Part shown: piece by piece, positions 54,191 through 64,000 of the stretch
Numbering within the stretch: the first letter of the stretch is position 1
How the letters are laid out: every line of letters starts with the position of its first letter
Origin: Shewanella psychropiezotolerans
GTDB lineage: Bacteria; Pseudomonadota; Gammaproteobacteria; Enterobacterales; Shewanellaceae
NCBI RefSeq assembly: GCF_007197555.1
Contig: NZ_CP041614.1
Span: 744,001 to 808,000 of the forward strand
Direction of reading: 5' to 3'
DNA: 64,000 nucleotides
The notes under the pieces: generated by a model
What the model saw: only the letters and a program-made list of their open reading frames with translations
What the model was told of the DNA's origin: nothing
Databases searched by the model: none
Translations under genes and position numbers: made by a program

Positions 54191-56077
54191 ATGACAAATC
54201 AATATACCTCTGATGCCATTGAAGTCCTGAATGGGCTAGATCCCGTTAAACGCCGTCCAGGTATGTATACCGACACCACGCGCCCAAACCATTTGGGACA
54301 AGAAGTTATCGATAATAGTGTCGATGAAGCATTGGCGGGACATGCAACTAAAATTGAAATAACCCTACATAAGGATAACTCGTTAGAGGTTATCGATGAT
54401 GGTCGTGGTATGCCGGTGGATATTCACCCTGAAGAGGGAATATCCGGAGTAGAGCTTATTCTCACTAAGCTGCACGCGGGCGGTAAGTTCTCTAACGATA
54501 ACTATCAATTTTCAGGCGGTTTGCACGGGGTTGGTATCTCAGTGGTGAATGCGCTCTCGAGTCGTGTGGAAATTACTGTGAGACGTAGTGGTATTGTCTA
54601 TGACATTGCCTTCGAGAATGGTGATATGGTCGAAGAGCTGCGGGAGACCGGAACTTGTGGCCGCAGAAACACGGGTACCAGAGTTCATTTCTGGCCCATC
54701 CCCAGCTATTTCGATTCAGCTAATTTTTCTGTGTCTAAGCTGACTTATTTATTGAAAGCTAAGGCGGTTCTCTGTCCCGGCCTTAAGATTAAATTCACTA
54801 ACAAGCAGACGGACGAAGTTCAAGAGTGGTTCTATGAGAGTGGTTTAACTGATTATCTACAATCTTCGGTTAAAGATGCGCTTATGCTGCCTGAAGAGCC
54901 CTTTATTGGCAGTTTACAAGGTAATAATGAGGCGGTAGATTGGGCAATTACCTGGTTACCGGAAGGGGGAGAGTATCTTAACGAAAGTTATGTGAATCTT
55001 ATTCCAACTCCCTTAGGTGGTACTCATGTGAATGGCTTCAGGCAAGGTCTGCTCGAGTCAATGCGTGAATTTTGTGAATTTCGTAACCTGATGCCCAGAG
55101 GCGTTAAACTAACCCCTGAGGATATCTGGGATCGCAGCAGTTTTATCTTGTCTATCAAGTTACTTGATCCGCAATTTTCCGGCCAGACCAAGGAAAAACT
55201 CTCCAGTCGTCAGAGTGCAGCGTTCGTTTCAGGCATTGTCAGAGATGCATTTAGCCTCTGGCTTAATACGAATACCGAGCAGGCTATGGCGTTGGCGGAG
55301 ATGTGCATCAATAATGCTCATAAGCGCTTAAAGTCGGCTAAGAAGGTGGCCCGTAAGAAGGTGACGTCTGGTCCGGCACTGCCGGGTAAGTTGACCGATT
55401 GTAGTGGTCAAGACCCTATGCGTGGAGAGCTGTTTCTGGTGGAGGGAGACTCGGCGGGAGGCAGTGCGAAACAGGCTCGTGATCGAGAGTTTCAAGCTAT
55501 TATGCCTCTGCGAGGTAAAATTCTTAATACTTGGGAAGTGGATGCCAGTCAGGTATTAGCGTCTCAGGAAGTACACGATATCTCGGTCGCGATAGGCTGT
55601 GATCCCGATTGCAGTGATATTTCCGAACTAAGGTATGGAAAAATCTGTATCTTAGCCGATGCCGATTCAGATGGACTGCATATTGCGACCTTGTTATGTG
55701 CTCTGTTTATGAAGCACTACAAAATTTTAGTCGAAAAGGGCCATATCTATGTGGCTATGCCACCTCTGTTTCGTATCGATGTAGGCAAAGAGATTTTTTA
55801 TGCGTTAGACGAAGCGGAAAAGCAAGGCATACTGGATCGTATTGCTGCCGAGAAGAAGAAAGGTAAGGTTCAGGTGACTCGATTCAAGGGGCTGGGTGAG
55901 ATGAATCCACTTCAGTTACGAGAAACCACCATGGACCCTAATACACGTCGTTTAGTGCAGTTGACCATAGATGATGTTGAAGACACCATAGCGCTTATGG
56001 ATATGTTACTGGCCAAGAAACGCTCTGGTGATCGTAAGATATGGTTAGAATCTAAAGGTGATCTTGCTGATATTTAG
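54191..56077 (+). CDS. parE: DNA topoisomerase IV subunit B ParE
   Basis: ATPase subunit of topoisomerase IV, which decatenates sister chromosomes. The start is at the ATG 54191 (MTNQYTSDAIEVL), not the in-frame GTG at 54182. The GHKL ATP site is visible as EVIDNSVDEALAG, IDDGRGMPVDIH and GGLHGVGISVVNALS; the Toprim domain shows FLVEGDSAGGSAKQARD and ILADADSDGLH. The 628 residues match ParE and exclude the larger GyrB. A sugar-dehydrogenase-like gene lies between it and parC. Confidence 0.96.
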   Translation: MTNQYTSDAIEVLNGLDPVKRRPGMYTDTTRPNHLGQEVIDNSVDEALAGHATKIEITLHKDNSLEVIDDGRGMPVDIHPEEGISGVELILTKLHAGGKFSNDNYQFSGGLHGVGISVVNALSSRVEITVRRSGIVYDIAFENGDMVEELRETGTCGRRNTGTRVHFWPIPSYFDSANFSVSKLTYLLKAKAVLCPGLKIKFTNKQTDEVQEWFYESGLTDYLQSSVKDALMLPEEPFIGSLQGNNEAVDWAITWLPEGGEYLNESYVNLIPTPLGGTHVNGFRQGLLESMREFCEFRNLMPRGVKLTPEDIWDRSSFILSIKLLDPQFSGQTKEKLSSRQSAAFVSGIVRDAFSLWLNTNTEQAMALAEMCINNAHKRLKSAKKVARKKVTSGPALPGKLTDCSGQDPMRGELFLVEGDSAGGSAKQARDREFQAIMPLRGKILNTWEVDASQVLASQEVHDISVAIGCDPDCSDISELRYGKICILADADSDGLHIATLLCALFMKHYKILVEKGHIYVAMPPLFRIDVGKEIFYALDEAEKQGILDRIAAEKKKGKVQVTRFKGLGEMNPLQLRETTMDPNTRRLVQLTIDDVEDTIALMDMLLAKKRSGDRKIWLESKGDLADI

Positions 56078-56130
56078 TGAAATGCCTCCAGTCATTAGAA
56101 TAATTAGAATAATTAGGCTTATAAAAAATA

Positions 56131-57294
56131 ATGTTGTTGAATCAGAAAAAAAATCAACGAAGGTGGAGCTTACTGTTAGCTTATGTCGCAGTGCTGTTTA
56201 GCCCAAATTTACTGGCCACACAGCCCATGATGATCACTGTGACCAAAGGTTTCGGCTTAACCCTCTATGCCTCTGGACTTGGTGATGCTAAGCAGATGGC
56301 GTTGGGAGATAAGGGCACGCTATTTGTGGGTTCCCATAAGAAGGGCACCATAGTGGCTCTGGTCGATAGCAATGCCGATGGCCGAGTCGATAAGCGCTAC
56401 ACGGTAGCCAAAGGCTTAGATAATCCTGAAGCCATCGCCTTTCATCTTGGTGATCTTTATGTCGCCGTCGATGAAAAGATAGTTAGGTTTGTCGATATTG
56501 AGAACCGCTTGCGCCGCCCCGGACGGGGCAAGGAGGTCTATGACCGCCTCCCAGGACAGACCAATAAGAGCCGACGTGCGATGCACTTTGGCCCGGATGG
56601 TCGCTTGTATGTTGCTGTCGGTGCACCCTGTAATGTGTGTGAGGCTGTAGCGCCTTTCGGCAGTATTATCGCCATCGATATGGAGACCGGCAGTAGTGAG
56701 CAAGTCGCAACGGGCATTCGCAGTGTGACGGGCTTCGATTGGTCGCCTACGGATGATGCCTTATGGTTTGCCGATCTAGGGCGAGATTGGATGGGAGACA
56801 GACTTCCTCCCGATGAGATTAACCGGCTGGAAAAAACCGGGGAGCACTTTGGTTTTCCCTATATTCACGCCGCTTCGGTCATAGAGCCTGCCTACGATAA
56901 ACCTAAGAACCTGAAGATCACTTTGCCTAATTTCGAATTACCAGCTCACGTCTCCCCAATGGGCTTGCATTTTTATCGCGGTCAGGCGTTTCCTGCTAAA
57001 TATCATAATCAGATGTTTGTCGCCGAGAATGGTTCCTGGAATCGTTCGAGTAAAATTGGTTACCAGGTGGTGATGTTAGAGATTGAACAGCAGAAAGTCG
57101 TCAAGCGCAGTACTGTGGTCAGCTTCTTAGATGGCGGCTTTCCCGTAGCTAGGCCTTACGCTTTATTAACGGCTCCCGATGGAGCCATGTATATATCAGA
57201 TGATCTTAAAGGCAATATTTACCGTTTGTATTACAAAGATATTGTTAAGAAAGAAACAGAACAAGCTGCGCAAGCAGAGGAAAATGAAAAATGA
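56131..57294 (+). CDS. PQQ-type glucose/sorbosone dehydrogenase-like beta-propeller
   Basis: A 387-residue exported protein: N-terminal signal sequence ([18 protein letters not shown]), then a six-bladed propeller of the GSDH/sorbosone dehydrogenase family. Typical blade motifs are [58 protein letters not shown] and [12 protein letters not shown]. The CNVC pair could form a disulphide or bind a ligand. The family oxidises sugars with PQQ, but no PQQ genes are near, so substrate and cofactor are uncertain. Its stop overlaps the parC start (ATGA), giving tight coupling. Confidence 0.85.
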   Translation: MLLNQKKNQRRWSLLLAYVAVLFSPNLLATQPMMITVTKGFGLTLYASGLGDAKQMALGDKGTLFVGSHKKGTIVALVDSNADGRVDKRYTVAKGLDNPEAIAFHLGDLYVAVDEKIVRFVDIENRLRRPGRGKEVYDRLPGQTNKSRRAMHFGPDGRLYVAVGAPCNVCEAVAPFGSIIAIDMETGSSEQVATGIRSVTGFDWSPTDDALWFADLGRDWMGDRLPPDEINRLEKTGEHFGFPYIHAASVIEPAYDKPKNLKITLPNFELPAHVSPMGLHFYRGQAFPAKYHNQMFVAENGSWNRSSKIGYQVVMLEIEQQKVVKRSTVVSFLDGGFPVARPYALLTAPDGAMYISDDLKGNIYRLYYKDIVKKETEQAAQAEENEK

Positions 57295-59563
57295 GTGATG
57301 CGATAGATTTAAGTCTCGATGGCGTAGAGCAGATGTCGATGCGCCGTTTCACGGAAGATGCTTATCTAAACTATTCAATGTACGTCATCATGGACCGGGC
57401 CTTGCCACATATTGGTGACGGATTGAAACCGGTTCAGCGTCGTATCATCTATGCCATGAGTGAGTTGGGCCTATCGGCTCAGTCTAAACATAAGAAATCA
57501 GCCCGTACCGTAGGTGATGTGTTAGGTAAATACCATCCCCATGGAGATAGTGCCTGTTATGAGGCTATGGTACTGATGGCGCAGCCTTTCTCATACCGAT
57601 ATCCCTTGGTCGATGGTCAGGGGAACTGGGGAGCACCGGATGATCCCAAATCATTCGCCGCCATGCGTTATACCGAAGCGAGATTATCGAAGTTTTCAGA
57701 GGTCCTGCTCAGTGAGCTAGGCCAAGGTACTGTCGATTGGGGAATTAACTTCGACGGCACGATGAAAGAGCCATTGGTGCTACCGTCTCGTCTGCCTCAT
57801 ATTTTGCTCAATGGTATTACCGGCATAGCCGTGGGTATGGCGACAGATGTACCGCCACACAACACCCGTGAATTAGTGGCTGCCTGTGTCGAATTACTGG
57901 ATAACCCTAAAGCAGATCTCGAGCGCTTGATGGAGTTTGTGCCTGGACCCGACTATCCAACTGAGGCGGAGATCATTACCCCAGGGCGGATATCACTAAG
58001 ATCTATTCGACAGGTAAAGGTTCGATAAAGGCGCGAGCCGTTTATGCTGTTGAGAGTGGCGAAATCGTCATCACCGCTTTGCCACATCAGGCCAGTGGCG
58101 GCAAGATTTTAGAACAGATTGCCGCGCAGATGCAGGCCAAGAAACTACCTATGGTAGTCGATCTCAGGGATGAATCTGACCACGAGAATCCGGTTCGTAT
58201 CATTGTGGTGCCGCGCTCAAATCGTGTCGATTGTGATCAACTGATGGCCCACCTTTTTGCGACGACGGATCTGCAGAAAAATTTCCGAGTGAACCTGAAT
58301 ATTCTGGGGCTGAACGGTCGGCCTCAAGTCAAAGGGCTTAAACAGATCCTCACCGAATGGTTGGAGTTTCGTTTAACGACTGTGACTCGAAGAATCACCC
58401 ACAGGTTGGATAAGGTCTTAGCCAGGTTACATATTTTAGATGCCTTGATGGTTGCCTTCCTTAATATCGACGAGGTGATCGAGATCATCCGCTATAAGGA
58501 GAATCCTAAGGCTGAATTGATGTCACGGTTCCAAATCACCGAGATTCAAGCCGATGCTATTTTAGATCTTAAGTTACGCCATCTGGCCAAGCTTGAAGAG
58601 GTGAAGATCAAATCGGAGCAGAATGAGCTGGAAGTCGAGCGAGACAAGCTAGAGTTGCTGCTTAGTTCAGATAGACGCCTGAAGACCTTAATTAAGAAAG
58701 AGTTAAAGCAAGATGGTGAGACCTATGGCGATGATAGACGTTCTCCTCTGGTGGAGCGTACCGAGTCTAAAGCCCTGACTGAGCAAGAGTTAGCTCCGGT
58801 AGAGGCCGTGACTGTCGTTTTGTCTGAGAAAGGTTGGGTCCGCTGCGCCAAGGGACATGATATCGATGGTAATACTCTGTCTTACAAGTCCGGTGATGGT
58901 TTTCTCTGTTCTGCGGTAGGTCGAAGCAATCAGCCTTCGGTATTTATAGGCTCAACCGGTAGAGCGTTTGCCACCGAGACTCATACCTTGCCTTCGGCGA
59001 GAAGCCAAGGAGAGCCAATAACCACACGTTTTAATCTGTCACCCGGCGAGGTGATGGAGCATCTCTTGCTTGGGGATGATGAGAAGTTCTATCTGTTGGC
59101 ATCGGATGCTGGCTATGGGTTTGTTGGCTCATATAAAGATATGGTGTCCAGGAATAAAGCCGGTAAAGCCCTGCTCAGCCTACCGGCTAACGCTAAAGTG
59201 ATTAAGCCTCAGTTGGTGGATAAGTCGAAAGTCGAGTCGATTCTGGCTATCACCAATGAAGGCAGAATGTTGTTATTCTCTATGGAAGCCCTGCCCCAGC
59301 TATCTAAGGGCAAGGGCAATAAGATCATAGGTATCCCAACTGAAAAAGCGAAGAATAGAGAAGAGTTGCTAATCCACCTGCATGTGGTACCCGAAGATAC
59401 CTCAGTGACTCTCTGGGCAGGTAAGCGCAAGCTAACCCTGAAACCAAGCGATTTGGAGCATTATCGTGGTGAGCGAGGCCGGAGAGGGGCGAAACTGCCA
59501 CGGGGATTACAACGTGTCGATAGTGTAGAGCTAGGCGATGGTAATAGTGAGGCTAGCGACTAA
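57291..59563 (+). CDS. parC: DNA topoisomerase IV subunit A ParC, apparent frameshift
   Basis: Breakage-reunion subunit of topoisomerase IV. The catalytic Tyr127 lies in [11 protein letters not shown], and the quinolone-resistance region reads [12 protein letters not shown], the sensitive form (Ser87 and Glu91, matching E. coli Ser80 and Glu84). The frame breaks at 57979-57982: ACCCCAGGGCGG gives ITPGRIS and soon a stop at 58026, whereas one more C gives [20 protein letters not shown] and continues unbroken to 59563, for about 757 residues in all. Since parC is essential, the lost C is most likely a sequencing error. The C-terminal beta-pinwheel is complete. Confidence 0.93.
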
Positions 59564-59585
59564 GCTAGTCTCTAGCCAGAAATAA

Positions 59586-59610
59586 AAAAAGCTGCCGATG
59601 GCAGCTTTTT
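59586..59610. terminator. Bidirectional terminator between parC and bfd
   Basis: AAAAAGCTGCC-GAT-GGCAGCTTTTT is flanked by A-rich and T-rich runs, so it can end both parC (plus) and bfd (minus) transcripts. Confidence 0.85.
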
Positions 59611-59645
59611 ATTTATATCAATTGGGAGAATTAGTTCGTTGCTTA

Positions 59646-59837
59646 TCAGGCCACTTCGTAAAAGTTGGGCTCTATGTCCAGTTGTCTCTGGATTATTTGG
59701 CCAGCCATCTTAGTACATTTACCGCATTGACTCCCTACACCCAAACGCTTTTTCACATCAGCAAGTGAGACATCACCCTGGCTAACGGCTTCTTTTATTT
59801 GTGTATCGGTAACGGCGAAGCAAAGACAAACGTACAT
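59646..59837 (-). CDS. bfd: Bacterioferritin-associated ferredoxin Bfd
   Basis: Bfd is a [2Fe-2S] protein that reduces bacterioferritin iron for release. The 63-residue sequence shows the four Cys ligands, C4 and C6 in MYVCLCFAVT and the later pair in GSQCGKCTKMA, in the usual spacing. The C-terminal extension is normal. A Fur-box-like sequence lies about 35-57 bases upstream, in keeping with iron-starvation induction. Confidence 0.93.
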   Translation of the reverse strand: MYVCLCFAVTDTQIKEAVSQGDVSLADVKKRLGVGSQCGKCTKMAGQIIQRQLDIEPNFYEVA

Positions 59838-59871
59838 TGAGATAGGCCCCCTAATGAGATGACCGAATTAT

Positions 59872-59894
59872 AAATGAAAATGATTCTCAATGCT
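59872..59894 (-). promoter_or_regulatory. Fur-box-like operator upstream of bfd
   Basis: AATGAAAATGATTCTCAATG (59873-59892) resembles the Fur consensus GATAATGATAATCATTATC, with the GAxAATGAtt core and a matching right arm. It is placed where a bfd promoter would be. Inferred from sequence similarity only. Confidence 0.65.
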
Positions 59895-60102
59895 AATATC
59901 AAAAATGTATAAGTCAAATATAAATCTGTGTGAGGGGGTTATACCAAAGTGTGAACGGCTGCTAAAAAAAGGAAAAACTGGCGCTTCTGACTATTCGATA
60001 TAGAATTTATAATACCCTGAATAAAATTCGAGCTGCTAGGTGCGTGATTGGGTCCGATAAAGGAATGGAACTAATCGCACAAAACATTCTTTGGAGTGAA
60101 AA

Positions 60103-61680
60103 ATGAGACAAAACCTGCCTGTTACCCAAAAAAATTATGACTATCCTTCAGACTGGATCTTGTTATCAACGACAGATACTTCGAGCATGATCAAGTATGC
60201 CAATCACTCATTTTGTGAGGTGGCAGGCTTCAGCTTAGATGAGCTGATGGGCGAGCCCCATAATTTGGTCCGCCATCCGGACATGCCACCACAAGCCTTC
60301 GAAGATCTCTGGAACACGATCAATGGTGGTAATCCCTGGAAAGGCTTAGTAAAAAACCGCTGTGCTAATGGTGATCACTACTGGGTGGATGCCTTTGTTA
60401 CTCCAATAGCAGAGAATGGCAAGGTGATCGAGTTTCAATCTATCAGATCTAAGCCTAAGAATGAGCAGGTACAAAGAGCCGAAGAGGCTTATAAGGAGCT
60501 TAACGAGAAGGGAAGGGTATCTAAGCTTAAACGTGTTCTGAGTCTGTCGATGAAACTAGCCTTGTTAGCATGTTTCTCCCTATTGCCTATGCTGTATTTA
60601 GCTATTGAATCGGGTGTACTGGGTATTGGGTTGTTACTTATCACTTTAATGGCCTTGTTTATCGGTGGAAATCTCGTATTGTCTCGTTTTAAGGTCATAG
60701 TGGATAAATGTAAGGGTATTTATTCCAATCCCTTGATGTCATACCTGTATACAGGATACGTCGATGACGTGGCACAGATAGATCTTGCCTTACAGATGCA
60801 AAACTCTGAGATGAAAGCCATGCTTGGCCGGGCGTTGGATTCTTGTGAGCAAACGGCTAAAAAGTCGCTGGAGTCGGTGGCTAAGAGTGAGGATGTGAAA
60901 ACCAATAGTCATTCGTTAACTAAAGAAGTTGAGCAAGTGGCCACAGCCATGCAGGAGATGACGGCTACACTCGGCGACATGGCTTCTAACTGCTCCGATG
61001 CTGCAACCTCATCTCAGGCCGCCTCAGAAGAAGCCGATGCAGGGGATAAAATCGTGTCTCAAACTATATCATCGATTCAGTCCTTATCGGAGCAACTGAC
61101 CAATACCTCTGAAGTGATCACCGAACTCGAAGAGCAGAGTAAGGGGATTGGAACCGTGCTAGATGTGATTCAGAGTATCGCAGAGCAGACAAATCTATTG
61201 GCGCTTAATGCGGCTATCGAGGCGGCTAGAGCCGGGGAACAGGGACGAGGCTTTGCCGTTGTTGCCGATGAAGTCAGGGCGTTGGCAAAGAGGACTCATG
61301 AATCGACCACAGAAATTCAAACTATGATTAACTTGTTGCAGCAAGGTACGGGCAAGGCTGTACACAGTGTGCATCAAGGCGTCGATTCTGCTCAGTTATG
61401 TTCAGAGCAAGCGGATCAGGCTGGCAGTGCGCTGCGAACCATAAGGGATGCGGTGGCATCCATTACCGATATGACTCACCACATTGCCAGCGCGGTAGAG
61501 GAGCAGTCCAGTGTGGCCGTTGAGGTCAATCGAAGTGTGGTTACAATTTCAGAACTTAATGGCTCGAGTAATGATCTAGGGGATGAGATGGTGGGCATAA
61601 ATCATGAGGTTGTCGATAATATCAATTCACAGAAGATGTTGGTCGAGCAGTTCCTGAAGCGTAGTCAGAAGCAGATGTAA
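60103..61680 (+). CDS. Aer-like PAS-domain methyl-accepting chemotaxis protein
   Basis: Energy/redox taxis receptor. The N-terminal PAS domain carries [31 protein letters not shown] (in parts), which is the hallmark of Aer-type PAS domains that bind FAD. A two-helix membrane anchor lies at about residues 150-195 ([17 protein letters not shown] and [17 protein letters not shown]). A HAMP-like linker and the signalling domain follow, with the tip [20 protein letters not shown] (in two parts) intact. There is no periplasmic domain and no C-terminal CheR/CheB pentapeptide. Length of 525 is normal. It is monocistronic. Confidence 0.92.
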   Translation: MRQNLPVTQKNYDYPSDWILLSTTDTSSMIKYANHSFCEVAGFSLDELMGEPHNLVRHPDMPPQAFEDLWNTINGGNPWKGLVKNRCANGDHYWVDAFVTPIAENGKVIEFQSIRSKPKNEQVQRAEEAYKELNEKGRVSKLKRVLSLSMKLALLACFSLLPMLYLAIESGVLGIGLLLITLMALFIGGNLVLSRFKVIVDKCKGIYSNPLMSYLYTGYVDDVAQIDLALQMQNSEMKAMLGRALDSCEQTAKKSLESVAKSEDVKTNSHSLTKEVEQVATAMQEMTATLGDMASNCSDAATSSQAASEEADAGDKIVSQTISSIQSLSEQLTNTSEVITELEEQSKGIGTVLDVIQSIAEQTNLLALNAAIEAARAGEQGRGFAVVADEVRALAKRTHESTTEIQTMINLLQQGTGKAVHSVHQGVDSAQLCSEQADQAGSALRTIRDAVASITDMTHHIASAVEEQSSVAVEVNRSVVTISELNGSSNDLGDEMVGINHEVVDNINSQKMLVEQFLKRSQKQM

Positions 61681-61749
61681 TCTAATTGCTAAAAGCTGTA
61701 ATTGAGCTTGGTAATTTGCTATGAATCGCTATTGTGATTAGTTGTTTGG

Positions 61750-62676
61750 CTAGTAACCGCGTTCGAAGTTGACTTCATAGGAGAGCCGCTCGCCTCTTAG
61801 CAGTTTATGGTAGTTATCGGCAAAGATCTCGACCACCTGCTCGGGAAAACTAGGGGCGGCAATATGTGGTGTGATGATAACATTGTCCAGTGACCATATG
61901 GGGTGATGTTGGGGCAATGGCTCTTGGTTGAAGACATCTAATATTGCATTTTGGCCGCTGTTTTCTTTTAGCTGTAAGTACAGAGCATCGAGATCCAGTA
62001 CATCTCCTCTTCCGAGGTTAAATAAAATACCATTGGGTTTTATCAGTGATAAGGTCTGGGCGTTGAGCGTTCCTCTCGTATCTGGCGTGCTTGGAAGTAT
62101 GCTGGCAATAGCATCAGCCTGAGGCAGATAGTGGGGCAGATTTGATAGGGTATTGACATCATCGAAACCAATCGTTGGCTTAGCGCCTCGGTTTATCCCT
62201 GTGACATGCATGCCAAAATGCTTCGCCGTTTTGGCTATATGTTTGGCTATATTGCCCGTTCCAAGCAGAAGTAAATGTTGACCTTGAAGGGTCTTGAAGC
62301 TGCCTGGGCGCCAAATTTTCTGCGCTTGTTGCGATCTGTATAGCGTGTGTTCTCTCTGGTGAGCAAGCAGGTATCCAAACAAGTATTCGCTCATCAAGGG
62401 GCCGAATATTCCCCTGACATTGGTCAGCCGATAATCTTTTCTTTGGCGCGGCTTGACCAAGGCATCGACGCCAGCTTCGGTCGATTGCATCCAGATGATA
62501 TGCTTCCCATGAGGCAGTAACGGTGCGGCGAGAGAAGGCTCTGCCAGCCAAATATTGGCTTGTGAAATCTGATGGGTTTCATCACCCAGAATTTCAACCT
62601 CTGGCAGATGACAGGATTCCAGTAAAGATCTATATCGCTCATTATCACCGGTGAGTAATAGTAACTTGTATCTCAT
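61750..62676 (-). CDS. D-2-hydroxyacid dehydrogenase family protein
   Basis: NAD(P)-dependent reduction of 2-keto acids, glyoxylate/hydroxypyruvate reductase-like. The Rossmann motif LLLLGTGNIAKHIAKTA, the Arg-containing LFNLGRGDVLDLDAL, the Glu in VFNQEPLPQHHP, and His in ITPHIAAPS form the expected active site. The ATG at 62676 is chosen because AGGGGAG lies about 8 bases upstream; the GTG at 62682 is the alternative. Its 308 residues are normal for the short GhrA-like branch. It is divergent from the DUF3392 gene, with only about 58 bases between start codons. Confidence 0.9.
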   Translation of the reverse strand: MRYKLLLLTGDNERYRSLLESCHLPEVEILGDETHQISQANIWLAEPSLAAPLLPHGKHIIWMQSTEAGVDALVKPRQRKDYRLTNVRGIFGPLMSEYLFGYLLAHQREHTLYRSQQAQKIWRPGSFKTLQGQHLLLLGTGNIAKHIAKTAKHFGMHVTGINRGAKPTIGFDDVNTLSNLPHYLPQADAIASILPSTPDTRGTLNAQTLSLIKPNGILFNLGRGDVLDLDALYLQLKENSGQNAILDVFNQEPLPQHHPIWSLDNVIITPHIAAPSFPEQVVEIFADNYHKLLRGERLSYEVNFERGY

Positions 62677-62734
62677 CTTCACTCCCCTTATTCTACTGAA
62701 TGATTCTGTCTATGGACCAATTAAGGACCCGAGT

Positions 62735-63067
62735 GTGGAACATATTATTTCAGTATTTCATCAAGTTGGGTCTTTGCTCTATCCTTGGCTCAATGAGATT
62801 TCAACAGCCATTATTGCTTGCTTCTTGATTGTGTTTGGCGCTGATATTAATCGGCTGTTAAGCCGGAAGTTGATCGGACGATCATTTGTATTACGTACGT
62901 TAGTCTTTGTTTTGATCAATGCATTTGGTTATGGGCTGTTAATTGTGACTGCTAGTCCCATTCTTGCTAACAAAATGGCTCAAGTGTCGGCCCATTGGTT
63001 GTTATTTCTCATCATCGGCTTCTTTATATTTATTGGTATTTGGGCTCAGCGACATAGGAAAATTTAG
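62735..63067 (+). CDS. DUF3392 family inner-membrane protein
   Basis: The GTG at 62735 follows AAGGACC by about 6 bases and opens a protein of normal family size (110 residues); longer upstream frames overlap the divergent dehydrogenase gene. The sequence LYPWLNEISTAIIACFLIVFGADINR, in two halves, and FVLINAFGYG are the family's conserved blocks. Three transmembrane helices are apparent, with a basic loop between the first and second. Function unknown. Confidence 0.85.
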   Translation: MEHIISVFHQVGSLLYPWLNEISTAIIACFLIVFGADINRLLSRKLIGRSFVLRTLVFVLINAFGYGLLIVTASPILANKMAQVSAHWLLFLIIGFFIFIGIWAQRHRKI

Positions 63068-63200
63068 CCGAGTTTACATATAGTTTAGATTGCGAGTGAG
63101 TTTTTGCGTGACAAATTCCGTTTTCATTGTGAGCATCAAGTTAGCGGTACTGGGACTCATTTCCAGTCGAGGTTTAACTAAGACCCTGGTTATATCAGGC

Positions 63201-63893
63201 TTAAGCTTGCAGAGCCTTCATGGCTCTATCCGGGAAATTAGTAAATATGCCATCTACCCCCATCTTCTGTAACTGAGTCATATCCGATTCATTATCGACT
63301 GTGTATACAAAGACTTTTAGCCCACGTGACTGAGCTTGTGTCACACAGTCTTGAGTGAGGAAACTGAGACTCAGATGAAGTGAGTATGCATCGAGCCGGC
63401 TGGTTGTTTCCTGACTATTCAAAGCAACACCTTCGAATAAAGGTGCCAGCAGAGCTTGAGGAAAACGCTGGCGGAATGTTGCCAGGAACCCGTGGTGAAA
63501 GGATGAAATAATTAACTTGTCTGTGGAGAAATTTAATTGATTGATTAGCTTAGGGTAAGTATCGATAAATATCTCTAAGCAGTTCATTCCTTTGAGTTCT
63601 ATGTTAACCAGGCAGTTATGCTGGTTTAGATAGCTCATCACCTGCCAAAGAGTGGGGATAGGTTCACCGTCGACTCTGAGGGAGTCGAGATAACTGCGAC
63701 TCACCTCTTCTATTAAGCCTGTGCCATTGCTCTTGTTATCTAAGCGACGGTCGTGGAAAACATAGAGTTCACCTTCAACATTATGAATATCGAACTCGAT
63801 GGCACGCGCGCCTAATTCGATCGCTTTTTTCATGGCCGCCAGGGTATTTTCCGGCGCGTATCCACTGGCACCTCTATGGGCAAAAATAATCAT
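63201..63893 (-). CDS. Glycerophosphodiester phosphodiesterase
   Basis: Hydrolyses glycerophosphodiesters to glycerol-3-phosphate and an alcohol. The GDPD TIM barrel motifs are complete: FAHRGASGYAPENT at 4-17, IEFDIH near 36, VFHDRRLDN near 48, the Glu in NIELKG near 98, and VYTVDNESDM near 195. It is a 230-residue cytoplasmic form without a signal peptide, like UgpQ. Its ATG overlaps the stop of the upstream MscS-like gene by one base (TAATG), so the two are co-translated. Confidence 0.92.
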   Translation of the reverse strand: MIIFAHRGASGYAPENTLAAMKKAIELGARAIEFDIHNVEGELYVFHDRRLDNKSNGTGLIEEVSRSYLDSLRVDGEPIPTLWQVMSYLNQHNCLVNIELKGMNCLEIFIDTYPKLINQLNFSTDKLIISSFHHGFLATFRQRFPQALLAPLFEGVALNSQETTSRLDAYSLHLSLSFLTQDCVTQAQSRGLKVFVYTVDNESDMTQLQKMGVDGIFTNFPDRAMKALQA

Positions 63894-64000
63894 TAGCTTC
63901 TGATGACTCCCTGAGCTTCTTTACTCTGAGTGTTATTGATATGTACTTCCAGTTGTGGATATGCGAGTTCCAGTTGGTTTTCTTGAAGTTTCTTACTGAT
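63893..64000 (-). CDS. C-terminus of a probable MscS-family channel (partial)
   Basis: The last 35 codons of a gene running off the right end of the window are present. They read ISKKLQENQLELAYPQLEVH followed by INNTQSKEAQGVIRS. The pattern of a short helix, then L-x-(Y/F)-P-Q-x-x-VH, is the typical end of MscS mechanosensitive channels, where I(E/P)(I/F)PFPQ is usual. The stop TAA shares a base with the start of the GDPD gene. Confidence 0.6.
   Translation of the reverse strand: MSKKLQENQLELAYPQLEVHINNTQSKEAQGVIRS

Overview
The window looks like a chromosomal segment of a gammaproteobacterium, most likely Shewanella or a close relative. The right third carries a housekeeping backbone in the order typical of that group: dusA, a PspC cluster, a PCuAC/DUF2333/TIGR04219 trio, tolC divergent from nudF-yqiB-cpdA-yqiA-parE, then a sugar-dehydrogenase-like gene, parC, bfd, an Aer-like chemoreceptor, a D-2-hydroxyacid dehydrogenase, DUF3392, a glycerophosphodiesterase and the end of an MscS-like gene. 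The left two thirds are accessory DNA.

Layout. 0.2-1.1 kb: HipA-like kinase lacking its N-terminal subdomain. 1.4-8.4 kb (minus): five-gene operon with three paralogous ClyA/Hbl/Mak-type alpha-pore-forming toxin subunits and two large accessory proteins. 8.5-13.4 kb: an IS6-family zone (one intact copy, two decayed relics, an orphan end) holding two lipoprotein genes. 13.7-15.0 kb: a Fic AMPylase with an unusual array of inverted repeats upstream. 15.3-15.9 kb: ruined P2-type phage portal gene. 16.36-42.68 kb: a defence island bounded by two copies of the 3' end of tmRNA (ssrA). It contains RADAR (rdrA-rdrB); a divergent pair of DUF262 GmrSD-like proteins; AlpA and two overlapping micro-ORFs; a decayed FtsZ paralogue and WYL remnant; a GC-richer operon with two adenine methyltransferases, an unknown protein, McrB and McrC; a TPR/Gre-like/PIN protein with a small partner; and a decaying MNT-HEPN gene. 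A tyrosine recombinase lies between the right ssrA fragment and the 5' end of dusA, a known integration hotspot.

How it fits together. The island combines systems that edit or degrade nucleic acids by different routes: adenosine deamination (RADAR), modification-dependent cleavage (DUF262/HNH), McrBC-type restriction paired with adenine methylation, and a putative PIN RNase. Near-identical short palindromes flank the RADAR and DUF262 modules, suggesting they are exchangeable cassettes.

Caution about reading frames. parC (essential), cpdA, the ftsZ-like gene and the TPR/PIN gene each lose frame at or next to a run of four G or C. This pattern suggests base-calling errors in the assembly, so some apparent pseudogenes may be intact. 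No rRNA, complete tRNA or CRISPR array was seen.
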